Origin: an uncultured Lachnospiraceae bacterium
GTDB taxonomy: Bacteria; Bacillota; Clostridia; Lachnospirales; Lachnospiraceae
Assembly (NCBI GenBank): GCA_910578715.1
Contig: CAJTRL010000001.1
Coordinates: 62,001-126,000, forward strand
Length of the DNA: 64,000 bases
Reading direction: 5' to 3'
In this document: in pieces, positions 8,663 to 17,674 of the stretch
How positions within the stretch are numbered: position 1 is the first letter of the stretch
Layout of the letters: each line of letters opens with the position of its first letter
Notes under the pieces: generated by a model
Databases searched by the model: none
What the model saw: only the letters and a program-made list of their open reading frames with translations
What the model was told of the DNA's origin: nothing
Program-made: the position numbers and the translations under genes

Positions 8663-10348
8663 ATGACTTGTAAAGAAAGAATTTTATCTAACGAGTATGC
8701 GGATGTGATAATCGACTATGTGCTGCCAGAAGAGGAACTGCAGAGACTGAATTTTGATTATTGTTTTTCTGAAATTGATGAAGAATTTGGAACGGCATAT
8801 ATTAACCGACAGGAAATACCGCCCCTTTCCGTCGGGATGTACGGCTATTCGTCAATTCCGAAACTGTACGGGCTGATGCAGACATTTCAGGCGGAAAATC
8901 TGGTGGAGACCGGGAATTTACAGATTCAGGGCCCGCCGCTTTCTCTAAAAGGAACAGGCGTAATTATCGGTTTTATAGATACGGGAATACGATATCAATT
9001 AGACGTTTTTAAGAATGAGTCCGGCGGCAGCAGAATTTTGTCTATCTGGGACCAGACAATACAGAGCGGAGAACCGCCGGAAGGCTTTTTATACGGAACG
9101 GAATATACACGGGAGGAGATTGACCGCGCGCTGCAAAGTCAGGCTCCTCTCGACGTCGTTCCGACTACGGATGAAAACGGACACGGCACGGCGCTGGCAT
9201 CGACGGCGGCTGGCAGCATTTTAGGACAGGGACTGTCTTTTCGGGGCGCTGCGCCGGAAACGGATATAGCGGTCGTGAAACTGAAAGGCGCCAAAAGATA
9301 TCTGCGGGAGTACTATCTGGTTGCGGAAGATGCCGAAGCCTACCAGGAAAACGATATTATGCAGGCTGTCCGATATCTGGAAGGCATGGCGGTCGTGTTC
9401 CGGCGTCCGGTCGTCATCGTTTTGGGAATCGGTACGAATATGGGAGACCACGCGGGCAATTCGCCTCTCGGCATTTACCTGAGCAAAATTGCCTCCAGAA
9501 GAAGCCGGGCTGTGGTCGTCTGCGGCGGGAATGAAGGCGATAAAGAACATCATTACAGCGCAGCCATGCCGGAAGAAATTGAACTGCGGGTAGAAGAAAA
9601 TACGAAAGGCTTCTGCATGGAGCTGTGGGGAAACCAAATAGATATATACAGCGTGTCGCTGCGCACGCCTGGCGGTGAAGTTGTTTCCAGTATCGATTTC
9701 CGCAGCGGAGTCGATAATAACTATACCTTTCTTTTTGACAGGACACAAATCTATGCGGGGCTGTCTCTGATTGAAAAATTTTCCGGGAATGAGATGGTCT
9801 TTTTGCGCTTTCAGAATCCGACTCCCGGCATCTGGATAATTACGGTAAGACCTGCGGCACAGGAGCGCATTCAGGGCTCCGGCCGTTTTCATCTCTGGCT
9901 GCCCATTGAAGAATTTATCGATGGCGGAGCGCGCTTTCTGGAGCCGGACCCGGATGTTACGCTGACAGAGCCTTCCAATGCACGGGAAGTTATTACGGTT
10001 TCCGCCTATAATGGCGTGACCGGAAGCTGGTTTTCCGAATCGGGCAGAGGATTTGCGTCCGATGATGCAGTCAAACCGGATTTTTCCGCGCCTGGCGTAC
10101 AGGTGGCCTCTGTCCTCGGAAACCGCACCGGTTCCAGCATGGCTGCGGCGCTTACGGCAGGCTGTGTGGCCCAGTTCATGGAATGGGCCATCGTGAACGG
10201 GTATGCCCCGTTTGTGGAGAGCCGGACGATTAAAAGCAATCTTATCAGAGGGGCGGTGCGGGAGAGCAATGTGGCTTACCCGGATGAGCGGTGGGGCTAC
10301 GGAAAACTGAACATCAGCGGGACGTTTGAGGTGCTGGCGAGGGGGTGA
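8663..10348 (+). CDS. Subtilisin-like serine peptidase (S8 family, Csp-like)
   Basis: S8 peptidase of 561 residues with an intact triad: Asp106 (FIDTG), His174 (NGHGT) and Ser492 (TGSSMAA). There is no signal peptide, and about 95 residues precede the catalytic fold. A large insertion separates His and Ser. This organisation resembles the Csp germination proteases of Clostridia, which process spore cortex hydrolase precursors. Unlike CspA and CspC of some species, all three catalytic residues are present. No sleC-like substrate gene is next to it, so a germination role is inference. It could also be one of the several general Csp-like subtilases carried by Lachnospiraceae. Confidence 0.88.
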   Translation: MTCKERILSNEYADVIIDYVLPEEELQRLNFDYCFSEIDEEFGTAYINRQEIPPLSVGMYGYSSIPKLYGLMQTFQAENLVETGNLQIQGPPLSLKGTGVIIGFIDTGIRYQLDVFKNESGGSRILSIWDQTIQSGEPPEGFLYGTEYTREEIDRALQSQAPLDVVPTTDENGHGTALASTAAGSILGQGLSFRGAAPETDIAVVKLKGAKRYLREYYLVAEDAEAYQENDIMQAVRYLEGMAVVFRRPVVIVLGIGTNMGDHAGNSPLGIYLSKIASRRSRAVVVCGGNEGDKEHHYSAAMPEEIELRVEENTKGFCMELWGNQIDIYSVSLRTPGGEVVSSIDFRSGVDNNYTFLFDRTQIYAGLSLIEKFSGNEMVFLRFQNPTPGIWIITVRPAAQERIQGSGRFHLWLPIEEFIDGGARFLEPDPDVTLTEPSNAREVITVSAYNGVTGSWFSESGRGFASDDAVKPDFSAPGVQVASVLGNRTGSSMAAALTAGCVAQFMEWAIVNGYAPFVESRTIKSNLIRGAVRESNVAYPDERWGYGKLNISGTFEVLARG

Positions 10349-10378
10349 AGGCAATAGCGGGCTCTGCATCTCTGCCCC

Positions 10379-11287
10379 CTAAAAATAAACCCTCTCCGCC
10401 GTCCGCCAAATCATAGCCTCCTTCTCGCTTTCCGTAAATACCGCGCTGTCCAGAATATAATCAAAAAGATGCCGGTAAGTATCGCCACAGAGATTGCTGG
10501 GAAGGTCGCTTCCCCACATCATGCGGTCTGCGCCGAGGATGCCCATCGCTTCTCTGATAAACCATATGGCAGTAGGATAAGGGTAGGGCTCCGGTTTCTG
10601 ATTGCTGCTTAAACTGGCCAGGTCAAAGACCACATTCTCCAGATTCAGAGCCTGAATTGCTTCTCTCCAGTCATTTTCATAACTGCGTCCCTGAGGGGCC
10701 AGGAGATGGCAGACGACAAACTGCATACCCGGATGGCGTCTGGCGGCGGCCGCCAGGCGCTGTGCCTGCCAGCAGCAGCCTCCATGCCGCCCGATATCGA
10801 AGACCACAGTCAGACCCAGCGACGCAGCGTAGTCAAGCTGTTCCGCCATCATTTCACCGTCCAGGGCGAATTCTTCATGATAGCTCATGAGCCCGCTTCC
10901 GTCGCTTACCTCGAACTTTACAATCGGAAAGCCCAGTTCTTCAAAGAGATGTCTGCGGACATCCTTATATTTTCGGCAAAAGGGGTCATAGCATGCGGCA
11001 CCGGTGAACCGGTCCGGATATTTCTGCATTGCTTCCCAGGTATAGAGATTCTGGGGGCCGATAAAATTGCCCTGAAGCATGACGGCCTTTTCGACTCCTT
11101 CTCTGTCCATCAGCGCAAGAACAGCCTCCGGCGTCACTTTGTCTTCGCCAAATTCAGCGGGAAACATCCGAAAGGTGCTTCCGTCCGCATATTCTACAAA
11201 TCCGTTGCCGATACAGCGGAGTTCGCCTTTTGCGCCAAAGCCGTTCAGGCTCTGGCAAAGATGTATGTGTGCATCGATAATTTTCAT
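10379..11287 (-). CDS. Amidohydrolase family metal-dependent hydrolase (TIM-barrel type)
   Basis: Protein of 302 residues of the amidohydrolase-2 type. The N-terminal metal motif is DAHIH (D5, H7, H9); later metal or catalytic motifs are VFDIGRHGG, VVCHLL and a C-terminal MWGSDLPSN, whose Asp is the usual catalytic residue. Members act on cyclic amides, lactones or decarboxylation substrates, and the substrate here is unknown. It starts 9 bp after an AraC regulator on the same strand and is probably co-transcribed with it. That pairing suggests the regulator senses a compound the enzyme handles. Confidence 0.85.
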   Translation of the reverse strand: MKIIDAHIHLCQSLNGFGAKGELRCIGNGFVEYADGSTFRMFPAEFGEDKVTPEAVLALMDREGVEKAVMLQGNFIGPQNLYTWEAMQKYPDRFTGAACYDPFCRKYKDVRRHLFEELGFPIVKFEVSDGSGLMSYHEEFALDGEMMAEQLDYAASLGLTVVFDIGRHGGCCWQAQRLAAAARRHPGMQFVVCHLLAPQGRSYENDWREAIQALNLENVVFDLASLSSNQKPEPYPYPTAIWFIREAMGILGADRMMWGSDLPSNLCGDTYRHLFDYILDSAVFTESEKEAMIWRTAERVYF

Positions 11288-11296
11288 CGTAATTCC

Positions 11297-12136
11297 CTAT
11301 CCTTTCCGAAACAATTTCCGAAACTGCATCGGCGTCATCCCTGTGTTGCGTTTAAAACAATCGCTGAAATAAGAATGACTGGAAAAACCGGACTCGCCCG
11401 CGATTTCTGTCATGCTCAGGTCGGAGTCGGCCAGAAGTTTCTGGGCAAACGAAATTTTTTCATTGACGACAAACTCCGAGAAGGACGTTTTCAGATGGCT
11501 GATAAATATCTTCGACAGATACGAAGCGGAAATATTGGTCTGCTTTGCCGTTTCCTCAAGGGAAGGGCTTTCGCGCAGATGTGTTTTAATATAAATAATT
11601 GCATCCGCGAGGCAGTCGTGCTTTTTTTCCAGGTGCGCGGCATTCACGCCTCCGATGATTCGTTCCCGCAGGCAGAGGATAATCAGTTTATTCAGCAGAC
11701 CTTTCAAAAGCAGTTCGGAATATTTATTGTAAGAATTCCATTCTTTTTCCATATCGCTTAGTATGGCGAGAACGCTTTCCTGTGTGCTTTTCTCAAGATG
11801 GATGACGTGCTCGGTGCATAGTTCGTTATAGTTTTCGATGCCGATGGTCTGAAAAAGGTCTTCGACCATGGAATCCGTAAATTTGAGCAGAATATGTTCG
11901 TAAGGTTTATTGGCGATGTAGCTGCTCCGGCGGTATACATATTTGGGTATAAAAATGATATCTCCCGCCTGAGCAATGGCTGTGAAGGTTGGAGAGTAAA
12001 TCAGCCGTTCGCCGTCCAGCATGTAGGAAATACCATAAAAATCCGTATATGCTTCGGCCGCGGGCATTTCATAATGGGGCTGGCGGCGGATATGGCTAAA
12101 ATTAAAATGGTATCCTGGTTTCAGTGGAAGCGGCAT
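11297..12136 (-). CDS. AraC family transcriptional regulator (paralogue 1)
   Basis: Regulator of 279 residues with an N-terminal cupin-like sensing region (MPLPLKPGYHFNF, then AYTDFYGISYML) and a C-terminal double helix-turn-helix (ISASYLSKIFISHL and SGFSSHSYFSDCFKR, ending TPMQFRK). It is a full-length paralogue of the gene immediately upstream (12254-13093), which has the same length and near-identical landmarks, so the two are a tandem duplication. The amidohydrolase follows 9 bp downstream. AAAGAAAGG precedes the start. Repeats at 12187 and 12218 lie in its upstream region. Confidence 0.93.
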   Translation of the reverse strand: MPLPLKPGYHFNFSHIRRQPHYEMPAAEAYTDFYGISYMLDGERLIYSPTFTAIAQAGDIIFIPKYVYRRSSYIANKPYEHILLKFTDSMVEDLFQTIGIENYNELCTEHVIHLEKSTQESVLAILSDMEKEWNSYNKYSELLLKGLLNKLIILCLRERIIGGVNAAHLEKKHDCLADAIIYIKTHLRESPSLEETAKQTNISASYLSKIFISHLKTSFSEFVVNEKISFAQKLLADSDLSMTEIAGESGFSSHSYFSDCFKRNTGMTPMQFRKLFRKG

Positions 12137-12186
12137 TGTTTCTTACCTTTCTTTTGCAATTTGAAATGTATAGTTCTTTCTGATGA

Positions 12187-12232
12187 TGTCTGATACGCAT
12201 CAATTTTTCCTTGACACTGTCTGATACGCATC
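12187..12232 (-). promoter_or_regulatory. Two 15-bp direct repeats 31 bp apart upstream of AraC paralogue 1
   Basis: TGTCTGATACGCATC occurs exactly at 12187-12201 and 12218-12232. A 31-bp spacing is about three helical turns, as expected of half-sites for an AraC dimer. A TATACA-like -10 for the downstream gene lies at about 12170 on the minus strand. Assignment to either AraC paralogue is inference. Confidence 0.5.
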
Positions 12233-12253
12233 GGCCTTATAGCACCAGTTCCA

Positions 12254-13093
12254 TTACTGATATGATTTCCGAAACTGCAGCGGAGTGGTGCCTGTTTTTT
12301 TCCTGAAGCAGTCGCTGAAATAAGTATTGCTGGAAAAACCGGCTTTATCGGCAATTTCTTCCATTGTCATAGAAGAACTGACGAGGAGTTTCTGTGCATA
12401 CAGTATTTTTTCATTTAACAGGAATGAAGAATAGGGTGTATGCAGGTGGCTGACAAATATTTTGGAAAGATAGGAAGCGGAAATTTTGACATATTCCGCC
12501 GTCTCTTTCAGAGAAGGACTCTCATGCAGGTGTGTCTTTATATAGTCTATGGCGTTGAAAAGACAGACATTTTTCTGCGGGTCAGGAGCGGGTTCTATTT
12601 CACCGACGCTGTGCTCTTTCAGCAGCAGAATGATAAGCTGGTGAAGAAGGCCCTTTATCAGGATTTCGGAATATTCGTTATAGGCATTCCATTCCCTTTC
12701 GATTTCTTTCATGATTGTACAGACCTTCTCCTGTTCCGGCCTGGTCAGGTGGATGTTGGCCGGATGGTCTGTGAAGTAATCGTTGAAGTTGTCCACACCC
12801 AATAGCGGGAGCAGCTCAGATACCATGCTGTCCGTAAATTTTAACAGAATCTGCTCCCGCGGTTTGTCCGATACATAGCTGGAACGGTAGTATCGGTATT
12901 TAGGGGTAAAGTTAATGTCGCCTTCGCGGAGTATCACAGCGCATTCGGTAGAATAGACCAGAATATCACCGCTTAATAAGAGAGAAAGACCGTAGAAATC
13001 GGTATATGCCTCGGCTGAATTCATCTCAAAAAATGGTGGACGCCAGGAGCGTGTATAGTTAAAATTATAACCGTCTTTCAATGGAAGCGGCAT
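12254..13093 (-). CDS. AraC family transcriptional regulator (paralogue 2)
   Basis: Second 279-residue AraC protein of the tandem pair. It has an N-terminal cupin-like region (MPLPLKDGYNFNY, AYTDFYGLSLLL) and C-terminal DNA-binding motifs ISASYLSKIFVSHL and AGFSSNTYFSDCFRK. Shared blocks with paralogue 1 include RSSY, ILLKFTDSMV and SPSLKETA, so the whole gene was duplicated. A minus-strand promoter lies upstream (13133-13161). The ribosome site GGGAGGA fits the start. The ligand is unknown. Confidence 0.93.
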   Translation of the reverse strand: MPLPLKDGYNFNYTRSWRPPFFEMNSAEAYTDFYGLSLLLSGDILVYSTECAVILREGDINFTPKYRYYRSSYVSDKPREQILLKFTDSMVSELLPLLGVDNFNDYFTDHPANIHLTRPEQEKVCTIMKEIEREWNAYNEYSEILIKGLLHQLIILLLKEHSVGEIEPAPDPQKNVCLFNAIDYIKTHLHESPSLKETAEYVKISASYLSKIFVSHLHTPYSSFLLNEKILYAQKLLVSSSMTMEEIADKAGFSSNTYFSDCFRKKTGTTPLQFRKSYQ

Positions 13094-13132
13094 AGTAAAT
13101 CTTCCTCCCTGTAAGTATTATTCCGCCCCCAA

Positions 13133-13161
13133 ATTATATCACATTCAAAAAAACGGGTAAA
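13133..13161 (-). promoter_or_regulatory. Sigma-A-type promoter for AraC paralogue 2
   Basis: On the minus strand, TATAAT (13138-13133) is preceded, 17 bp upstream, by TTTACC (13161-13156). It lies about 40 bp before the start codon at 13093. Confidence 0.6.
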
Positions 13162-13269
13162 TGTCAGAAAACTGAAAAAACAAAATAAGTGGATTTCAAT
13201 TAAGAAGAAAAGGCCGCCCGGTGATGATAAAATAAGTACAATATCAAGAAATAAAAACAGGGAGAAAGA

Positions 13270-13494
13270 ATGATGAGCGGAGAGGAAATGAAGTGGATTA
13301 CATGTCCTGTCTGTCACGGAAAAACAAGGTTGAAGCTGCGAAAAGACACGGTCATACATCATTTTCAGTTATACTGTCCCAAGTGCAGGAAGGAAAATCT
13401 TATCAATGTAAAAGATTTTCAGGTTGAGGTTATAGAAGGAAAAAGAGCCAGACGCTTAGACGAAGAGCCAGACGCAGAGACGCAGAGCCGGTGA
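13270..13494 (+). CDS. Cysteine-rich KTR domain protein, 74 aa
   Basis: Small zinc-ribbon-like protein with CPVCHGKTRLKL near the N-terminus and YCPKC about 25 residues later. A central KTR and the ending ENLINVKDFQVEV are the signature of the cysteine-rich KTR family, which is common in Firmicute mobile elements such as Tn916 relatives. Function is unknown. Here it stands alone with no transfer genes nearby. GGGAGAAAGA precedes the ATG; a second ATG follows directly. Its last codons overlap a terminator. Confidence 0.8.
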   Translation: MMSGEEMKWITCPVCHGKTRLKLRKDTVIHHFQLYCPKCRKENLINVKDFQVEVIEGKRARRLDEEPDAETQSR

Positions 13495-13530
13495 AGAACG
13501 AATTTTGATTCGGATTTCACCGGCTTTCTT
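13486..13530 (+). terminator. Terminator overlapping the end of the KTR gene
   Basis: AGCCGGTGAA (13486-13495) pairs with TTCACCGGCT (13516-13525) and is followed by TTCTTTC. The stem includes the KTR stop codon. Confidence 0.8.
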
Positions 13531-13674
13531 TCTGTATGTCCGGAAATTTGCGTTATGGCATGAAGGACATTGGGGAGTATATTTTGGTTTTTATAGGCAT
13601 TGGATGCAGCCGGTTATGTCGGCGGCCGGATATGCCTTATAAAAATAAAGAAACAAGTTCAAGGAGGAAGAAGT

Positions 13675-15102
13675 ATGAAAAAGAAACAGAAATTTATTGC
13701 ACTGGGGCTGGCGGCCGTTATGGCGTTTGCGGCAGCCGGATGTGGAAATCAGGCACCGGAAGCGCCGCAGACCGAAGATGCACAGACAGCGCCGGAAGCG
13801 ACGGCGGATGTACAGACGGAAGCGGAAGCGCCGGAGGCGGAGGCACAGACGGAAACAGCCGGTTCGGAAACGGGAGCCGCTGCGGAAAATGACGGTTCTT
13901 ATGAAGCATGTACGCTGACAATTTCATGGTGGGGCGGAGATGCCAGACATGAAGCGACTCTGGCGGCAATCGACGCGTTCAAGGAAAAATATCCGGGGAT
14001 TGAGGTAGAAGCTACTTATGGCGCATGGTCCGGATGGGAGGATTCCATGGCAACGATGTTCGCAACGCAGACGGCGCCGGATATCAATCAGGTCAACTGG
14101 AACTGGCTGGAAGCATACAGTGCTGACGGAAGCGCTTTTCTGGATTTAAACCAGGTCTCCGATGTTTTTGATTTAAGCCAGTATGAGCAGAGCGCGCTTG
14201 AGCAGTGTGTTGTGGCGGGAGAATTGCAGGCAGTTCCGGTATCTATGACGGGCAGAATTTTCTACTGGAACAAATCGACTTTTGATAAGGCGGGTATTGA
14301 AACGCCTAAAACGCTGGAAGAGCTGATGGCGGCGGGTGAAACCTTTAAGAATACGCTCGGCGATGATTTTTATCCGCTTTCTCTGGGTGAATATGACCGT
14401 ATGATTCTGATGGTATATTATCTGGAATCCGTTTATGGCAAAGCATGGGTAGAGAACGGAGAGCTTCAGTATACGGCGGAAGAGATTCAGAAGGGACTGG
14501 AATTTATTCAGTCGCTGGAAGATGCGCATGTAACGCCTTCTATCCAGACAATCACCGGGGACGGCGCGGAATCTCTGGATAAGAATCCCAAGTGGATGAA
14601 CGGCACTTATGCGGGAATTTTTGAATGGGATTCTTCCGCCAGCAAATTCAGCGCTTCTCTGGAAGAAGGACAGGAGTTTGTAGTGGGCGACTATCTGCCG
14701 GATATGGGAGACTATCAGGGCGGTTATTCCAAAGTATCTCTTGGATTTGCCATTTCAGAGACCTGTGAGCATCCGAAGGAAGCCGCAATGTTGTTGAATT
14801 TCCTGTTGAATGAAGACGAAGGCACGACCATTATGGCTTCTGAACGGGGAATACCGCTGAGTAAGGCGGCACTGGCAAACTGTCAGGCACAGGGGCTTTT
14901 AAATGAAACGGTTGCGGAAGCGAACGGTAAAGTGCTCGCATGGGTAGACTATCCGCTTGACCCGAAATTCGAGGCGGCGGCGTTAAAGAGCTCGGACGGC
15001 GTTTACTATGATGTGATGGCAGGCCTCAGCTATCAGGATTACAGCGTGGAAGAAGCTGCGGAAATTCTGATAGACGGCATTAACGAAGAACTGAGCAAAT
15101 AG
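13675..15102 (+). CDS. ABC sugar importer, extracellular solute-binding lipoprotein
   Basis: Substrate-binding lipoprotein of a carbohydrate ABC importer (475 residues). The start is ATG 13675 (MKKKQKFIALGLAAVM), preceded by AAGGAGG. A signal peptide ends in the lipobox AAGC. A Glu/Ala/Thr-rich linker of about 40 residues follows, then the binding domain opening with LTISWWGGDARHEATL, typical of the SBP_bac_1 sugar family. Two permeases follow (15220, 16114) with no ATPase, so an unlinked shared MsmX-type ATPase probably energises it. A hairpin at 15141-15176 separates it from the permeases. The sugar is unknown. Confidence 0.95.
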   Translation: MKKKQKFIALGLAAVMAFAAAGCGNQAPEAPQTEDAQTAPEATADVQTEAEAPEAEAQTETAGSETGAAAENDGSYEACTLTISWWGGDARHEATLAAIDAFKEKYPGIEVEATYGAWSGWEDSMATMFATQTAPDINQVNWNWLEAYSADGSAFLDLNQVSDVFDLSQYEQSALEQCVVAGELQAVPVSMTGRIFYWNKSTFDKAGIETPKTLEELMAAGETFKNTLGDDFYPLSLGEYDRMILMVYYLESVYGKAWVENGELQYTAEEIQKGLEFIQSLEDAHVTPSIQTITGDGAESLDKNPKWMNGTYAGIFEWDSSASKFSASLEEGQEFVVGDYLPDMGDYQGGYSKVSLGFAISETCEHPKEAAMLLNFLLNEDEGTTIMASERGIPLSKAALANCQAQGLLNETVAEANGKVLAWVDYPLDPKFEAAALKSSDGVYYDVMAGLSYQDYSVEEAAEILIDGINEELSK

Positions 15103-15140
15103 GAACGGGGGCAGATTCGTAAGGAATCGCTTTTCAATGG

Positions 15141-15176
15141 ATTTCCTGTCCGTGAGGAAAATTCCGGACAGGAAAT
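15141..15176 (+). terminator. Intra-operon hairpin between binding protein and permease
   Basis: ATTTCCTGTCCG (15141-15152) pairs perfectly with CGGACAGGAAAT (15165-15176), a 12-bp stem without a T-run. Such hairpins commonly protect binding-protein mRNA and lower permease expression. Confidence 0.7.
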
Positions 15177-15219
15177 TTCTAAGTATAGGAAAACGTATCA
15201 TGATAAAAGGAGAAGGTTT

Positions 15220-16110
15220 ATGGGAAAGAAGAAATTTCTGAAAAGGAATGTGGGGTTTTTATTCATTTTACCCTGGCTGGTCGGATTTCTGGTGTTTAAG
15301 CTGTATCCGTTTGCGGCTTCGTTATATTATAGTTTTACGGATTATCAGCTTTTTGAGGGGATTACAAAATATACGATGGAAAATTATGTGGATATTTTTA
15401 CGACGCCCAAAATTGTCAGGGCGCTGAAAGTCACCTTTCAGTATTCTTTTATGACGGTGCCTTTAAAACTGGTCGCGGCGTTATTTATCGCATATATTCT
15501 GAATTTTAAGATAAAAGGGGTGAATTTTTTCCGTACGGCATATTATATTCCTTCCATTCTTGGCGGCAGTGTGGCGATTGCCGTTTTGTGGAAGGCAATT
15601 TTTAAGGATGACGGCCTTTTAAATACGCTGCTCGGATTTTTCGGGGTAAACGGGCCGAGCTGGCTGAGCGACCCGTCCTATGCGCTGTTTGTTATCTGCC
15701 TTCTGCGCGTCTGGCAGTTTGGCTCGGCGATGGTCATTTTCCTTGCCGCTTTAAAAGGCGTGCCGGAAGAATTATATGAGGCGGCGTCCATCGAAGGGGC
15801 CGGAAAATGGAAGCAGTTTTTTTCCATTACGGTGCCGTTAATTACGCCGATTATTTTCTATAATCTTGTCACGCAGATTTGCCAGGCGTTCCAGGAGTTT
15901 AACGGGCCGTATATTATTACACAGGGCGGGCCGAGAAATTCCACAACGCTGATATCGCTTCTGATTTATAACAGTGCGTTCAAGAACTATGAAATGGGCA
16001 TGGCGAGCGCGATGGCATGGGTACTGTTCATTATTCTGATGGTCTTTACCGTAATTGCTTTCCTGAGCCAGAAATACTGGGTCTATTATTCGGATGAGGA
16101 AGGGAGATAG
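15220..16110 (+). CDS. ABC sugar importer permease (MalF/UgpA type)
   Basis: Integral membrane permease of 296 residues with six predicted membrane segments. The cytoplasmic EAA loop reads EAASIEGAGKWKQFFSITVP and contacts the ATPase. The N-terminus RNVGFLFILPWLVGFLVF and the block ITQGGPRNST are characteristic of carbohydrate permeases. It follows the binding protein and lies 3 bp before the partner permease, so the two are co-translated. The start is supported by AAAAGGAGAAGG. Confidence 0.95.
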   Translation: MGKKKFLKRNVGFLFILPWLVGFLVFKLYPFAASLYYSFTDYQLFEGITKYTMENYVDIFTTPKIVRALKVTFQYSFMTVPLKLVAALFIAYILNFKIKGVNFFRTAYYIPSILGGSVAIAVLWKAIFKDDGLLNTLLGFFGVNGPSWLSDPSYALFVICLLRVWQFGSAMVIFLAALKGVPEELYEAASIEGAGKWKQFFSITVPLITPIIFYNLVTQICQAFQEFNGPYIITQGGPRNSTTLISLLIYNSAFKNYEMGMASAMAWVLFIILMVFTVIAFLSQKYWVYYSDEEGR

Positions 16111-16113
16111 AGC

Positions 16114-17007
16114 ATGGAGACTTTCGCTAAGAAAATAGATAAACGAAATCTTTCGATGGAAAGAAAAAGAAAACTGAGTAATTTTGTCAGATACCTTGTG
16201 CTGATTGCGGTCGGTCTTGTGATGGTCTATCCTCTTTTGTGGATGATTGGAGCCACCTTCAAGAATAATGTGGAAATCTTTTCGGGCATCGGGCTGATTC
16301 CGAAGAATCCGACGCTTGACGGTTACCGCAATGCCATGAAAAGCTATGGGGGAGATATTAATATATGGAAGGCTATGTTGAATACTTATTCTTATGTCAT
16401 TCCGAAAGTGGTCTTTACGCTGATATCGGCGACGATAACGGCTTACGGATTCGGGCGTTTTAAATTCATCGGAAGGGGCGCATTGTTTGCAATTCTGATG
16501 TCAACGCTGTTTTTACCGCAGGTTGTTCTGAACGTGCCGCAGTTTATCCTTTTTACAAAACTCGGATGGGTGGATTCCAAACTGTATCTGCCGTTAATAG
16601 TGCCGACGATGTTCGCGACCGATACTTATTTCGTATTTATGCTCGTCCAGTTTATGCGTAATATTCCGAAAGAGCTGGAAGAGGCGGCTAAAATTGACGG
16701 CTGTAATGTGGTTCAGACGCTGATTTCGGTTATCGTGCCGATGCTGATGCCCGCGCTTGTTTCCTGTGCGCTGTTTCAGTTTATGTGGTCCTCCAACGAC
16801 TTCATGGGACCGCTTCTGTATGTAAAGACCCCAGCCAGATATCCGGCGGCAATTTTTGTAAAACTTTCGATGGATGCGGATAACGGTTTCGAATGGAACC
16901 GTGTGCTGGCAACTTCTCTGATTTCCATCGTACCTTCGCTCGTTATCTTTTTTCTGGCACAGGACCAGTTCGTGGAAGGGATTGCGGCTGGCGGTGTGAA
17001 AGGATAA
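16114..17007 (+). CDS. ABC sugar importer permease (MalG/UgpE type)
   Basis: Second permease (297 residues, six membrane segments), with the EAA loop EEAAKIDGCNVVQTLISVIV and YPLLWMIGATFK near the N-terminus, the usual MalG-type pattern. It begins 3 bp after the first permease and forms its heterodimer partner. A YesL-family gene follows 22 bp later. No ATPase gene is in the cluster. Confidence 0.95.
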   Translation: METFAKKIDKRNLSMERKRKLSNFVRYLVLIAVGLVMVYPLLWMIGATFKNNVEIFSGIGLIPKNPTLDGYRNAMKSYGGDINIWKAMLNTYSYVIPKVVFTLISATITAYGFGRFKFIGRGALFAILMSTLFLPQVVLNVPQFILFTKLGWVDSKLYLPLIVPTMFATDTYFVFMLVQFMRNIPKELEEAAKIDGCNVVQTLISVIVPMLMPALVSCALFQFMWSSNDFMGPLLYVKTPARYPAAIFVKLSMDADNGFEWNRVLATSLISIVPSLVIFFLAQDQFVEGIAAGGVKG

Positions 17008-17029
17008 GACAGGAAGGGACGTGGGAGAA

Positions 17030-17674
17030 ATGTTAAACCGTATTTTCAACGTGGATAACGCTGTTTTTCGATTTTTTCAGACGATTGGATATATCTGGTG
17101 GCTGCATATTCTGTGGCTCGTGTGTTCGCTTCCGGTTATCACGCTGGGAGCGAGCACGACTGCGCTCTGTTACAGCTGTATGAAACTTCATCGCAAGGAA
17201 GGATATGTGACCCGGAATTTTTTTCATTCTTTCCGGGAAAATTTTGGCCAGGCAACCATTTTATTTCTGTTTTTTCTGATAACCGGAGGAATTTTGCTGT
17301 TCGATTTCATGATATGCGGACAGATGGATGCGGCAATCGGCGGATTTTTCCGCTGTGGCGCGGCAGCGCTGCTGATACCGTATGGAATGACTTTGCTGTA
17401 TGCCTTTGCGGTACAGGCCCGGTTTGTCAATCCGCCGGGTAAGACGCTGCGGTATGCCCTGCTGGTGTCGGGAAAATATTTTCGTTATACGTTCCAGATG
17501 ATGCTGGTGGCAGCGGCAGTCCTGTTTTTGAATACAACGATTGTGCTGGTTAATTTTGTCACACTGTCGTTTGGGGTGGGCATGCTCATGTATATTCTGA
17601 CATTTTATTATGAAAAGATTTTTACGGAGCTGATTTGGCGCTCCCAAGAACCATCAGCAGAGCCCCAATCATAA
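17030..17674 (+). CDS. YesL family (DUF624) membrane protein
   Basis: DUF624/YesL protein of 214 residues with about five membrane segments, opening MLNRIFNVDNAVFRFFQ. Members sit next to sugar ABC importers and glycoside hydrolases; their role is unknown. I prefer ATG 17030 to GTG 17021, because AGGAAGGG at 17011-17018 is too close to the GTG. It is the last gene of the importer operon. Its 3' end overlaps the convergent lspA by 53 bp. Confidence 0.87.
   Translation: MLNRIFNVDNAVFRFFQTIGYIWWLHILWLVCSLPVITLGASTTALCYSCMKLHRKEGYVTRNFFHSFRENFGQATILFLFFLITGGILLFDFMICGQMDAAIGGFFRCGAAALLIPYGMTLLYAFAVQARFVNPPGKTLRYALLVSGKYFRYTFQMMLVAAAVLFLNTTIVLVNFVTLSFGVGMLMYILTFYYEKIFTELIWRSQEPSAEPQS

Noticed and set aside
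9221..10369. Long minus-strand frame inside the subtilase gene
   Set aside because: It is antisense to the catalytic region of the subtilase, has an Arg/His-rich translation and no family marks.
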